Shown piece after piece: positions 23,467 to 32,395 of a stretch of DNA of 64,000 nt. Every line of letters begins with the position of its first letter. Position 1 is the first letter of the stretch. The translations under genes and the position numbers were made by a program. The DNA comes from Anaerolineaceae bacterium. GTDB lineage: Bacteria > Chloroflexota > Anaerolineae > Anaerolineales > Anaerolineaceae. Location: NCBI GenBank assembly GCA_016841365.1, contig JAENZI010000013.1:1-64000 (forward strand), in the 5' to 3' direction. The notes under the pieces are model-generated. The model ran no database searches. It had not been told where the DNA came from and saw nothing but the letters and a program-made list of their open reading frames with translations.

Positions 23467-25355
23467 AAGATGGGGTGATATTTCGAGACGTTAACTTTCT
23501 GATGGGTGTCACTGTCTACCATTGTAAACCGAAATCCCAATTCCCCAAAATGGATCAGATCGCCATGCTCGATCTGGACAGGGCGGCGACCTACTCGTTG
23601 ATAGTTCACCCAGGTTCCGCCCGATGACCCCATATCCAGCAGCCAGGTAAGGCCTTCCCAATGCTGGATGATGGCTGAGGTTTGGGCAATACCCGATCCT
23701 TCCAAAACCAGGTCAGTCTGATCAGGGTCACGACCTACGACAACCCGAGGTTGTGAGATTTTGAAAGTTTGTGACGAATCATCGACCCCAAGCATGCCTA
23801 AAGGAATCAATATCGCATAAGCCTGCTTAGCGGATGGTGTAAGAGTCACCCGATCTTGCGAAGGTTGTGTTGTCAGGCTGGAGAGAGTCTTCCGAATTCT
23901 TTTTGACACAGGCGATTTCCAACCTCGCCTTCCCAGCCAGATCAGCAGTATAAGGACGGCGACAGACATCATCGCGATCACGCCAAATAAAACCTTGCGG
24001 CCAAGGTTCGTGTCTGCATCGGGTTCAGATGCCGCCACTTCAATCCGCACAGGCGTCAGGATTGTGCGCCCGGTTAGTCCGATCTCATCAACAACCTCCA
24101 CCTGGATCTGGTGTTCGCCGGCCTGGTCAAAACCGTTCAAGTCCCATGTCAGTGACTCAAAAGGCGGCTGGTCGCTTTCTGCCACAACCTCCCCATCCAC
24201 CAGCAGACGGCTGGTGGATATTTCCCGCAAATGCTCATCGGCATATTCGACCAGATATTGAATATCGATTGCACCGGGAGTTAGCGTCTCCCCATCCGAC
24301 AGAATTTCTCGGTTGATCACCGCCGGGGGTGAAATCAAGATCGGCTCGGGCGGAAACACTTCAATATACAACGAGGTGCTTTCACCCCTTATGACGCCCT
24401 CCGATAGGGCAAGCTCAACTGCTAAAGGATAGGTGCCCGTCTCGCGGATGCCAGACCGATAGGTCAGTGTATAAGAGAAGCCCAGCGAATCCAAATAGGT
24501 TTCTGGGTCCGGCAGGGGTTCTTCACTGCCCACATAAAAGAAATCCCCGCCTGTGATATCAGCCAGGTCGAACAATGCTTGTCCCTGAGCATTATCTAAG
24601 AACAATGCATCGCCGACCATCCACACATTCACCTGCACGCCGGCTGCACGCGCTTCTTCCGTCAGCCCATATAATGTTGAAATTTGATCTGCCAGTGGCG
24701 GTACCGTCAGATACAAAACCACCTTATCTGCCCCAAAGGGAACCACACGCTCGGCTGCAGACCGAATGGCGGTTTCAAGGCTGGAAAGATCCGGTGTCAT
24801 CGACCTGAAATTCGGCTGATAAGCTGTAAATGCCGTCAGCCATGGGTCAGAGGATTGTAAATTCCGCACGAGTGTGCCCTCGGTCGTGATCAATGACCAG
24901 GAATCTTGTGGCGCAAACTGCCTGCGTGACGCCCAATCCGCCAATGCTGCAGATATTTGCTGGTAAACAGAAACACCTTCGGCATCCCGCAGATCAAAGT
25001 CACGCGCGCCGTTGATCGCTAAGGAAAACAACACCCCCACCTGGTGCTCCTCCAGGGCAATCAACTCCACCTCCGAATCACCCTCTAAAACCGTCAATCG
25101 CTCGCGCGTCACCTGCAGTCCTTCATCCTCCAATCCGGACGGGAGCTTGAATTGGATGGTAATCTCTGGGAAGTCGGAAATATCAGGCGCCTGTAATAGA
25201 ATACTGCCCGAGATCTGCGCCGATACTTGCTTAAATTCAAAACCCCAAAAGGCGGTGCCCAGGTAAACAGACAGCACAAAAATGACCCCCAAAACCTGCA
25301 TGCCAAAAGCGAGCTTCTGGCGGTGGCGCGTGAACCAATTTTTATTTTTAGGCAT
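23463..25355 (-). CDS. Transenvelope protein: VWA-like extracytoplasmic region, TM, cytoplasmic FHA domain
   Basis: 630 residues. A first helix lies at about 15-36. The extracytoplasmic part has a VWA-like Rossmann region (V-G-V-L-F-S-L-A-I-N-G at the first strand, about 75-290, with A-D-K-V-V-L-Y-L-T and I-T-G-G-D-F-F-Y) and then Ig-like strands with Y-x-L-x-Y-R-S-G. A second helix at about 455-473 leads to a basic stretch and a C-terminal FHA domain (V-V-V-G-R-D-P-D, about 535-615, with D-M-G-S-S-G-G-T-W-V-N). The usual S-x-x-H of FHA is changed to Q-T-S-A. The VWA metal site D-x-S-x-S appears as S-L-A-I-N, so metal binding is doubtful. It is followed by, and coupled to, the PP2C gene. Confidence 0.82.
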   Translation of the reverse strand: MPKNKNWFTRHRQKLAFGMQVLGVIFVLSVYLGTAFWGFEFKQVSAQISGSILLQAPDISDFPEITIQFKLPSGLEDEGLQVTRERLTVLEGDSEVELIALEEHQVGVLFSLAINGARDFDLRDAEGVSVYQQISAALADWASRRQFAPQDSWSLITTEGTLVRNLQSSDPWLTAFTAYQPNFRSMTPDLSSLETAIRSAAERVVPFGADKVVLYLTVPPLADQISTLYGLTEEARAAGVQVNVWMVGDALFLDNAQGQALFDLADITGGDFFYVGSEEPLPDPETYLDSLGFSYTLTYRSGIRETGTYPLAVELALSEGVIRGESTSLYIEVFPPEPILISPPAVINREILSDGETLTPGAIDIQYLVEYADEHLREISTSRLLVDGEVVAESDQPPFESLTWDLNGFDQAGEHQIQVEVVDEIGLTGRTILTPVRIEVAASEPDADTNLGRKVLFGVIAMMSVAVLILLIWLGRRGWKSPVSKRIRKTLSSLTTQPSQDRVTLTPSAKQAYAILIPLGMLGVDDSSQTFKISQPRVVVGRDPDQTDLVLEGSGIAQTSAIIQHWEGLTWLLDMGSSGGTWVNYQRVGRRPVQIEHGDLIHFGELGFRFTMVDSDTHQKVNVSKYHPIL

Positions 25356-25386
25356 TATTTCTTAGAATGTGACCCGTGCCGGGACT

Positions 25387-26370
25387 TTACACTGGCTCCT
25401 GTGGATTCAAAACAGTTGGTGTGAGATCAGCTTTGTCAGTTAACCGCCTGTAGGTGAGCGTCCAGCTTGCCAGCACATAGGCTTTTAGCACCCCGCCTAA
25501 AAAGATCATGATGGGGATCATCAGCAAAAACAATATGATGCTGACAATCACACCCGCACCCACAGCCCCGCCATCCAGGGCAAGCAAACCCAGCACCAAA
25601 GGCATCGGAACGAGGATCAACGGCAGGGCAATCACCAAACCAATGATGATCTGTCCCAAGCCCAGGATCAAGAACATGACCAATACCTTGCCTAAATTTC
25701 TCGTGATGACCTGCCAGGCACGGCTGATCGCTTCAAATATATCCTTATCCTCCTGAATGATAGCAATCGTGCTGAAATTCACCATCAAATCAATGAATAT
25801 ACCGATCGCGATCAATAAGAAAACGCCTAATCCGCAGGTAAAGACCACCAACAGGATGATCGGTATAAACAGCAAGAATCCGATGATGAACCCGGCCACT
25901 CTCAGACCCAGGTTCAGCAGCAATACCTTCCAAAAATAAGGTTTGATGCCGGTAAAGACCTGTTTTAATGAAATCGGTTTTGCATCACTTGCGGCTTCGT
26001 CTGCGATCAACGTCCCTTTGATGACGCCTGCTTTGCCAAATGAACCGGCAAACAGCATCACCACAGACATGACCAGCCCAATCAGAATCAATGCCAGGGC
26101 AATCGTCAAACCGAGGCTAACCCACACACCGACCGGTATATCTGCCAGCCATTGAGCAAAATCTTCAAAAGCACGCTGGGCAGAAGGCGACATAAATGGT
26201 GGGCCATTCCACGATCCAGTCTCGCCGCCAGAATACACAGCGTTCCCCCCGCTGCTGCCCCCACCACCGGCGGAACCCATACCACAGCCCGCCAGCACAC
26301 CAAACAACCATAGTATTTTATGCTTCCAGATGATCTTCCAAGCCTTTGACAATATTTCGCCAAAATCCAT
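25387..26370 (-). CDS. Polytopic membrane protein of unknown function
   Basis: 327 residues. The N-terminus F-G-E-I-L-S-K-A-W-K-I-I-W-K-H-K is followed by a first hydrophobic segment, a Gly/Ser-rich external loop (G-G-G-G-S-S-G-G) and about five further long hydrophobic segments. An interior W-Q-V-I-T-R-N-L-G-K-V is typical of the DUF/GDPD-membrane-domain-like integral proteins, which have no assigned activity. A strong AGGAGG precedes the ATG. It is the first gene of an apparent three-gene unit with the FHA protein (31 bases downstream) and PP2C, so a link to phospho-signalling is possible. Confidence 0.75.
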   Translation of the reverse strand: MDFGEILSKAWKIIWKHKILWLFGVLAGCGMGSAGGGGSSGGNAVYSGGETGSWNGPPFMSPSAQRAFEDFAQWLADIPVGVWVSLGLTIALALILIGLVMSVVMLFAGSFGKAGVIKGTLIADEAASDAKPISLKQVFTGIKPYFWKVLLLNLGLRVAGFIIGFLLFIPIILLVVFTCGLGVFLLIAIGIFIDLMVNFSTIAIIQEDKDIFEAISRAWQVITRNLGKVLVMFLILGLGQIIIGLVIALPLILVPMPLVLGLLALDGGAVGAGVIVSIILFLLMIPIMIFLGGVLKAYVLASWTLTYRRLTDKADLTPTVLNPQEPV

Positions 26371-26482
26371 CGCTTCCTCCTTCGAGCTTCCTACATTGAT
26401 TTTTAACCAGGGGGATAAATTCTTACAAATTAATTATATTAGAAACAACAGGGATCGCCAAATCTTTCTGGCGCCCATTCAC

Positions 26483-28048
26483 TCATTCCCACTCTATCGT
26501 CCCGGGAGGCTTGCTGGTAATATCGTAGACCACTCGGTTGACGCCGGTGACCTCATTCACGATCTGGCTGGCAACCCGAGCCAATAAATCGTCAGGGAGC
26601 CTGGCCCAATCTGCCGTCATAAAATCCTCGGTAGTCACCGCTCTCAGGGCAATTGTCTCTTCATAAGTGCGCTGATCACCCATCACACCAACAGACTTAA
26701 CCGGCAGCAGCACAGCGAATGCCTGTGCCACCGTCCCGCCAACCTCGGGTTTCATACTGCCAGAATGCAGTAAACCTGCCCGTTCAAGCGCTGTCACAAA
26801 GATGGCATCTGCCTGGCGTAACTTTTCAATTCGACCTGGTGTGACCTCACCGAGACAGCGCACTGCCAGCCCAGGCCCCGGGAAGGGTTGCCGGTGAACC
26901 AAAGCCAGTGGCAGCCCCAACGCCTCTCCCACTGTGCGCACCTCATCTTTGAACAGATAGCGCAGCGGTTCTACCAGCTCAAAATCCATCGCTTCAGGCA
27001 GACCGCCAACATTGTGATGGGTCTTAATTCGGTGGGCGTGCTCACGCTCAGGCGCCCGGGATTCGATTACATCCGGGTAAATGGTGCCCTGCACCAGATA
27101 AGGCGGGCTGCTCAATCGTTTGGCGGTTGCTTCAAACAGTCGGATAAACGTTTCGCCAATCACGGCGCGTTTTTCTTCCGGCGCGGTAATGCCCTTTAAT
27201 TTAGAGAAAAATGTCTCTGCGGCTTCAATCACCCGCAGGTTCTTACCAAAATGCTCGCCAAATGCCTTTTCAACCCAGGCGCTTTCATCCTGGCGCATCA
27301 ACCCCGTATCCACAAAGACTGCCGTTAACTGGCTGCCTACCGCCTCACGCACCAACGCTGTTGCCACACTCGAATCGACGCCGCCGCTGACCGCAGATAA
27401 GACCGGCGCATCGCTCACCTGTGCCTTGATCCGTGCGACAGCATCTTTGATCATGGATTGCGGTGTCCAATCGCCGGAACACCCGCAAATATCGATTACA
27501 AATTTTTTGAGAATGTCGCGCCCTGAAGGCGTGTGGTTTACCTCAGGGTGGAACTGCAACCCATAATAGCGGCGCGTTTCGTCGCTGATCGCAGCCATCG
27601 GGCTGTTTGCTGTTTTAGCCAAGACGTTAAAGCCAGAGGGCAGCGACTCAATCCGGTCACCGTGAGACATCCACACCTGCAGATCATCTTCCACATTGAG
27701 CAGATCGGAAGGCGCAATGATTTCAAGCTCAGCCAGGCCATACTCCCGCGCCTCAGAGGCAGCCACACGTCCGCCCAAAGCATATGTCAGCGCCTGCATC
27801 CCATAACAGATCCCTAAAATCGGCAGCCCTGATGCGAGTACAAACTCCGGTAATTTGGGAGAACCTTCCTCATAGATGGAAAGCGGCCCGCCAGACAGGA
27901 TAAATCCCTTTGGGGTAAGCGCTTCAATATCAGACTGGGGGGCATTCCAGGGCAGCAATTCGCCATACACATGCGCTTCCCGCACCCGGCGGGCGATGAG
28001 CTGAGAATATTGTGATCCAAAATCAAGGATGGCGATCGTTTCAGTCAT
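26483..28048 (-). CDS. guaA: GMP synthase (glutamine-hydrolysing)
   Basis: 521 residues. It converts XMP to GMP. The N-terminal class I glutamine amidotransferase has G-I-C-Y-G-M-Q (nucleophile Cys) and, later, F-H-P-E-V (His/Glu of the triad). The ATP-pyrophosphatase domain has the PP-loop S-G-G-V-D-S-S, and the C-terminal dimerisation domain ends in T-S-K-P-P-G-T-I-E-W-E, the usual GuaA terminus. The ATG at 28048 follows GGAGG by a few bases; the stop of the HIT gene overlaps it by eight bases. It is the last gene of xpt-HIT-guaA. Confidence 0.98.
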   Translation of the reverse strand: MTETIAILDFGSQYSQLIARRVREAHVYGELLPWNAPQSDIEALTPKGFILSGGPLSIYEEGSPKLPEFVLASGLPILGICYGMQALTYALGGRVAASEAREYGLAELEIIAPSDLLNVEDDLQVWMSHGDRIESLPSGFNVLAKTANSPMAAISDETRRYYGLQFHPEVNHTPSGRDILKKFVIDICGCSGDWTPQSMIKDAVARIKAQVSDAPVLSAVSGGVDSSVATALVREAVGSQLTAVFVDTGLMRQDESAWVEKAFGEHFGKNLRVIEAAETFFSKLKGITAPEEKRAVIGETFIRLFEATAKRLSSPPYLVQGTIYPDVIESRAPEREHAHRIKTHHNVGGLPEAMDFELVEPLRYLFKDEVRTVGEALGLPLALVHRQPFPGPGLAVRCLGEVTPGRIEKLRQADAIFVTALERAGLLHSGSMKPEVGGTVAQAFAVLLPVKSVGVMGDQRTYEETIALRAVTTEDFMTADWARLPDDLLARVASQIVNEVTGVNRVVYDITSKPPGTIEWE

Positions 28049-28451
28049 GCGCCTCCTGCTGATGCTCGCTGACCAAATGCCAATGCCACTGCGGCACAAG
28101 CTGATTTGGTCCGCCGTTGTTGATCAGCCGATAACCTTGTGCGGTCAGGTCAAAATCGGCGATCAGTGTGGTGACAATCTGGTAGAAATCCTGGGCAAAT
28201 TCTGGGGGCTGAGCACTCGCGTTATCAAATGTGTGAACGGACTGCTTCGGAAGGATAAGGATATGCAATGGGTAATCCGGTTGTGGATGATAAAAAGCCA
28301 GCCAATGTTGATTTTCAGCTAGTCGTCTTATTGGCAGAAAGGTGTTCATATGTCGGAAGAAAAACGCTGTCAACGGATGAAGTGGACGCCAGCGCGCCGC
28401 TCGCAGCAAAAAAGATAAGACCTTAGTCTTCAGCGAAGACAATTTCGCCAT
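28041..28451 (-). CDS. HIT-family nucleotide-binding protein (variant histidine triad)
   Basis: About 136 residues. The fold is recognisable from the late signature P-Q-W-H-W-H-L-V, and from P-L-H-I-L-I-L-P-K and N-N-G-G near the nucleotide site. The canonical H-x-H-x-H triad reads Q-W-H-W-H, so the first histidine is replaced by glutamine while the central catalytic histidine is kept. HIT proteins hydrolyse nucleoside phosphoramidates or adenylated species. The start is uncertain: I use the ATG at 28451, which overlaps the end of xpt by 29 bases; an ATG at 28349 would remove about 34 residues. Its position between xpt and guaA suggests a purine-nucleotide link. Confidence 0.75.
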   Translation of the reverse strand: MAKLSSLKTKVLSFLLRAARWRPLHPLTAFFFRHMNTFLPIRRLAENQHWLAFYHPQPDYPLHILILPKQSVHTFDNASAQPPEFAQDFYQIVTTLIADFDLTAQGYRLINNGGPNQLVPQWHWHLVSEHQQEAHD

Positions 28452-29001
28452 GTTCAAGAGCGGCAATCGGCACCAGCGAGTGGATGGGCACCTCTAAGTA
28501 GGACAGCATTGCCCGTCCTTCTTCAAAAGTTTTCTCGATCAATGCCCCGATCCCCACAATTTCAGCGCCAGCGGTTTGTGTCAAACGCACCAGACCGGCT
28601 ATCGTCGCACCTGAAGCAAGAAAGTCGTCGATGATCAACACCCGCTCGCCAGCGCCCAAGTACTCTGGCGAAACGATCAGCTCAACCATGCGTCCTTTGG
28701 TGTGCGATGGCGCTACGGTCAGGTAGACCGTATCGGGCATGGTGATGGGTTTGTGTTTGCGGGCATACACCACCGGTACGCCTAAATATTTTGCCGTCAT
28801 CAATGCGGGTGCAATCCCAGAAATTTCTGCAGTCAGTATTTTGGTGGGATGTGTTGATTTACACAGGTCAGCCAGCGCTTTGCCGCAAGCCTCCATCAAA
28901 GCCGGGTCCACCTGATGATTAATGAATGGGTCTACCTTCAGGATGCCGCCGCCCAGGCTTTCGCCTTCTTCTTCAATGCGTTTCTTTAATGGTTCAAACA
29001 C
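28423..29001 (-). CDS. xpt: Xanthine phosphoribosyltransferase
   Basis: 192 residues. It salvages xanthine to XMP, which GuaA then converts to GMP. The PRPP-binding motif V-L-I-I-D-D-F-L-A-S-G-A-T (about 121-133) is typical, and the N-terminal hood has G-G-G-I-L-K-V-D-P-F-I-N-H-Q-V-D-P, a family hallmark of Xpt. The start is GTG at 29001, with GGAGG about four bases upstream. It begins a three-gene operon with strongly overlapping reading frames. No recognisable purine riboswitch was found in the 100 bases upstream. Confidence 0.95.
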   Translation of the reverse strand: MFEPLKKRIEEEGESLGGGILKVDPFINHQVDPALMEACGKALADLCKSTHPTKILTAEISGIAPALMTAKYLGVPVVYARKHKPITMPDTVYLTVAPSHTKGRMVELIVSPEYLGAGERVLIIDDFLASGATIAGLVRLTQTAGAEIVGIGALIEKTFEEGRAMLSYLEVPIHSLVPIAALEHGEIVFAED

Positions 29002-29101
29002 AGCTCCTCCATCCTTAACTCAGCTAATTTGTATAGACATTTTACAATAAATAAATTTTTAACAGGGAAAAAAGGGCGGATTTAACCAAACATTAAACTA
29101 A

Positions 29102-30070
29102 TCAGGCGGGTGGATCTTTTGTTCCATCAGAAGGTGTGCTGTCGTGGTTGCGCAGGCGGAAGAGCACCTCTTCAAGGATTTTGCGGTTAAAGCTGACCAG
29201 GTCAGCGATTAAGCCGATCAGGAAGGTGATAAAACCGACGATCAGAAACACCGCCGCCAGGATCAGGGATTGGATCATCCCTGTTCCACGGTCCTGGAAG
29301 TAAAACACCAGGAACCGCACCCCGATAATCATGCCGACCAGCAACATCAAGATGCTGATCACGGTGAAAATGCGCAGGGCACGGTACATAGCAAAGGAAC
29401 GCAAGATCGTGACCGAAGAGTTGACCAGGTAGTGCCGGACACTGCTGAAAAGCCGCGAAGGGCGCTCTGGCGGATTGGTTTCAATGGGAACAAAGGACAC
29501 CCGCACATGCCTTGCACCAGCCTGGATTAAAGTTTCGAGCGTATAGGAATAATTGCTGAGCACCATCGTCTCTAAAGCGACTTTGCGCGTGATCGCTCGA
29601 AAACCGCTGGTCGCATCCGGGATGTCAAAACCAGCCGTGGCAGAAACCACCCGGCTGCCGAGCGTCTGCAAGGCTCGCTTGTGCGCGGGGAAGTGCTTGA
29701 CCGATCGCACACCTCGGTCGCCGATCACCATTTCAGCCTGATCCTCAACGATAGGCCGAACCAATTTATGAATATCCTCTGCGCGGTACTGGTTATCGGC
29801 ATCGGTGTTGACGATCACATCCGCACCCAGCCGCAGGCAGGCGTCAAGCCCGTGGGCATAAGCCTGCGCCAGACCAATATGACGGGAGAGATGGACAAGA
29901 TGGTCTGCCCCATGTTCACGGGCGACCGCTGCGGTGTCGTCCGTGCTCCCATCGTCTATCACCAAAACTTCAACCGCGTCAAAACCATCAATCGTTCTCG
30001 GCAGTTGAGAAAGGGTCTTGGGCAAAATTTTTGCCTCGTTATAACAGGGGATTTGGATGATCAGTTTCAT
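29102..30070 (-). CDS. Membrane-associated family 2 glycosyltransferase (polyprenyl-phosphate sugar transferase type)
   Basis: 322 residues. The GT2 domain opens with [19 protein letters not shown] is the nucleotide-sugar site and N-T-D-A-D-N-Q-Y the DxD-like motif; S-G-F-R-A-I-T-R follows. Two C-terminal helices (about 240-262 and 275-297) anchor it, as in DPM1/GtrB-like enzymes that load a sugar on a polyprenyl phosphate. The ATG at 30070 follows GGGAAGA by about nine bases; the longer open frame upstream has no support. It is a lone gene, 101 bases upstream of xpt's GTG, and may supply activated sugar to surface polymers. Confidence 0.88.
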   Translation of the reverse strand: MKLIIQIPCYNEAKILPKTLSQLPRTIDGFDAVEVLVIDDGSTDDTAAVAREHGADHLVHLSRHIGLAQAYAHGLDACLRLGADVIVNTDADNQYRAEDIHKLVRPIVEDQAEMVIGDRGVRSVKHFPAHKRALQTLGSRVVSATAGFDIPDATSGFRAITRKVALETMVLSNYSYTLETLIQAGARHVRVSFVPIETNPPERPSRLFSSVRHYLVNSSVTILRSFAMYRALRIFTVISILMLLVGMIIGVRFLVFYFQDRGTGMIQSLILAAVFLIVGFITFLIGLIADLVSFNRKILEEVLFRLRNHDSTPSDGTKDPPA

Positions 30071-30269
30071 AAGTGGGTCTTCCCTTACACAGGTTGATAC
30101 CAAGTATATCACGATGGATAAGATTTTCAGGTGTGTCTGAAATTGCGCACAAGGCGTGAATGTTAAAACATGCCCGATGTGTTGATAATATTTCAATACA
30201 ATTATATACTTACTCAAATATTGCAAACGATCTCATTTTATTTGGCACATTCATCTAAGGAGCGCTCTA

Positions 30270-31583
30270 ATGAAATCCTCTCGATTAAAATCATTCAATT
30301 ATGCAGTCGGGATGTTCGGCACATCCATCCCCATCAACTTATTAAAAACATTCGCAGCAGCCTTCTATGTCAAAGACCTGGGTCTGATTACGGCTGCCCA
30401 ATGGGCATCAGTGCTGTTCATCTACACCTTCATTGATGCCATTGACAACCCGGTTTACGGATACCTGTCAGACCGGACTCGCACCAAGTGGGGGCGCCGA
30501 AAACCCTGGCTGGTGATCGGCACGCCGCTTTTGGTATTGGGTCTGATTGCCTTCTACTCTCCTGCTCCATTCCTCAGCGGAAAATCGGCGCTGGCATGGG
30601 TGATGCTGTTTTATATCTTCACCGGCACACTTGACTCAGTCATCAACGCCAATTACGCGGCACTCTTCCCCGAACTCTTCCCGGATGACATCAGCCGGGC
30701 TAAAACCAACGCCCTCCGCCAGGCATTTCAACTGGTGGCAATGATCATCAGCATCGCCCTCACCCCCATCGTGGCAGAACAACTTGGCTTCAGCCTGACC
30801 GCCATCCTCTACGGGATTTTGGGCGGAGCGGTGATCTTGTACATGTCACTCACCAGCAAAGAAAAACCGATCGAAGACCATGAAGCCAAGCCAAAATTGT
30901 GGGAAAGCATCAAAACCCTGGTCACCAACTGGAAGTTTTGGGTTGCCGGGTTCGCCAATGCCTTCTACAGCGCGACCATGTCGTTGGTGATGGCAGCGCT
31001 GCCCTTCTACTCAGATTACAAGCTCGGCATCAGCAGCCTGCAACAAACGATCCTGTTTGCAACGGTGCTGCTGATCGCCATTGGCAGTGTGGCAGTTTGG
31101 GCATTTTTCGTCCGCAAATATTCCCTCATCCCGGTTTGGCGGGCCGCCCTGATCACCCTCACGCTGACCTTCATCCCGCTCTATTTTGCCAACTCCTTCA
31201 TCACGGCGATCATCTGCAGCGCACTGGTGGGCTTCGGCTTCGCCGGTGTGATCACTACCATGGACCTCGTCCATGCCAAGATCATGGACGAAGATCGGCT
31301 AAAACACGATGTGCGCCGTGAGGGCATCATCGCCAATGCGCTGGGCTTTATGAACCGACTGAACGGGTTGTTCACCAGTTTAGCCTTCCTGCTGATCACA
31401 CAATTCTTCGGCTTTGTGAGCGGCGACCAGCCAGGCCCGCACCCAGACCAGGCTTCTCTCTTCCTGCTGACAGTCTTCCCCTTTGTGCTTTCTGCTATCA
31501 GCGTGGTGTTTGCCTTCATCCTCAAATTCCCCAAGGAAGTGCTCCAATCTACAATCGCTGAACCTGAAGTCATTGAAAAATAA
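30270..31583 (+). CDS. GPH-family (MFS) sugar:cation symporter
   Basis: 437 residues with about twelve hydrophobic segments. The loop between helices 2 and 3 has D-R-T-R-T-K-W-G-R-R-K-P-W, the glycoside-pentoside-hexuronide family signature, preceded by D-A-I-D-N-P. It also has the helix-4/5 region with N-A-N-Y-A-A-L-F-P-E. GPH transporters import sugars or glycosides with Na+ or H+. AAGGAG lies before the ATG. It is the first gene of a run with an esterase 11 bases downstream and a PHP hydrolase, so glycoside or ester catabolism is suggested. Confidence 0.9.
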   Translation: MKSSRLKSFNYAVGMFGTSIPINLLKTFAAAFYVKDLGLITAAQWASVLFIYTFIDAIDNPVYGYLSDRTRTKWGRRKPWLVIGTPLLVLGLIAFYSPAPFLSGKSALAWVMLFYIFTGTLDSVINANYAALFPELFPDDISRAKTNALRQAFQLVAMIISIALTPIVAEQLGFSLTAILYGILGGAVILYMSLTSKEKPIEDHEAKPKLWESIKTLVTNWKFWVAGFANAFYSATMSLVMAALPFYSDYKLGISSLQQTILFATVLLIAIGSVAVWAFFVRKYSLIPVWRAALITLTLTFIPLYFANSFITAIICSALVGFGFAGVITTMDLVHAKIMDEDRLKHDVRREGIIANALGFMNRLNGLFTSLAFLLITQFFGFVSGDQPGPHPDQASLFLLTVFPFVLSAISVVFAFILKFPKEVLQSTIAEPEVIEK

Positions 31584-31594
31584 GGATAATCAAC

Positions 31595-32365
31595 ATGGCA
31601 CTGATACATCTCGAGCACACACCTGAAACCGTAAAAGTCTGTTTACCGCTATATATCATCCTGCCTGACCCCGGCAAGGTCGGGGAGGTGCCCATTCAAC
31701 AGCGGAAAGTCCTCTATTTGCTGCATGGGTTGAGCGACAACGGCAGTGCCTGGCTGCGTTACACAAACATCGAAGCGCTTGCCTACGAAAAAGGGTTGGT
31801 GGTGGTCATGCCGTCCTTCGGACGCAGTTTCTATGCTGACCTCCCCAATGGACAAAATTATTTCACCTACCTCACCCAGGAACTGCCAAAATATCTTAAG
31901 GATGTATTCGGGTTGGACCCTAAACGGGAAGACACCTTGATCGCAGGCAATTCCATGGGCGGTTACGGTGCATTTAAAGCGGCATTGAGGTTCCCTGAAA
32001 AGTATGCCGCCGCCGCCAGCCTGTCTGGTGTGCTCTCTATTGAAATCCTGAAAATCCACCCGGACGATCAACGGAAAGAGGAGTTCAAAACGATCTTTGG
32101 CGATTTGGAACAACTGAAGGGCACACGCCATGACCCGATGGTCTGGCTGAATAAGGCTGCAGAAAACCCGCAGAACCTACCCCGTTTATATGTTGCGTGC
32201 GGCAAGGAAGACGACCTCCTGCCCGTCAACCGGGTATTCCAGTCCGCTACCAAGAAATTGAGATTACCGGTTGAATACAAGTTCGAAGACGGCCGGCACG
32301 ATTGGCTTTTCTGGCAAAAACACATTCAACGATTTTTGGATATGGTCATCGAAAGCGAAGCCTGA
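31595..32365 (+). CDS. Alpha/beta-hydrolase esterase (esterase D / FrmB / EstA-like)
   Basis: 256 residues with no signal peptide. The oxyanion region L-L-H-G-L-S-D-N, the nucleophile elbow G-N-S120-M-G-G, a late acid (C-G-K-E-D-D-L-L) and the catalytic histidine (G-R-H-D-W) are visible. The family includes acetyl-esterases, tributyrin esterases and S-formylglutathione hydrolases; a carbohydrate acetyl-esterase fits the sugar-transport neighbourhood best. AGGAT lies nine bases upstream of the ATG. It is probably co-transcribed with the symporter. Confidence 0.87.
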   Translation: MALIHLEHTPETVKVCLPLYIILPDPGKVGEVPIQQRKVLYLLHGLSDNGSAWLRYTNIEALAYEKGLVVVMPSFGRSFYADLPNGQNYFTYLTQELPKYLKDVFGLDPKREDTLIAGNSMGGYGAFKAALRFPEKYAAAASLSGVLSIEILKIHPDDQRKEEFKTIFGDLEQLKGTRHDPMVWLNKAAENPQNLPRLYVACGKEDDLLPVNRVFQSATKKLRLPVEYKFEDGRHDWLFWQKHIQRFLDMVIESEA

Positions 32366-32395
32366 GCAGGAAGGCGGTCGAGCAGGGAGCAATTT

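Noticed and set aside
29002-29101. Purine riboswitch upstream of xpt
   Set aside because: xpt is often riboswitch-controlled, but only 100 bases lie between the genes and I could not find the conserved three-way-junction pattern.
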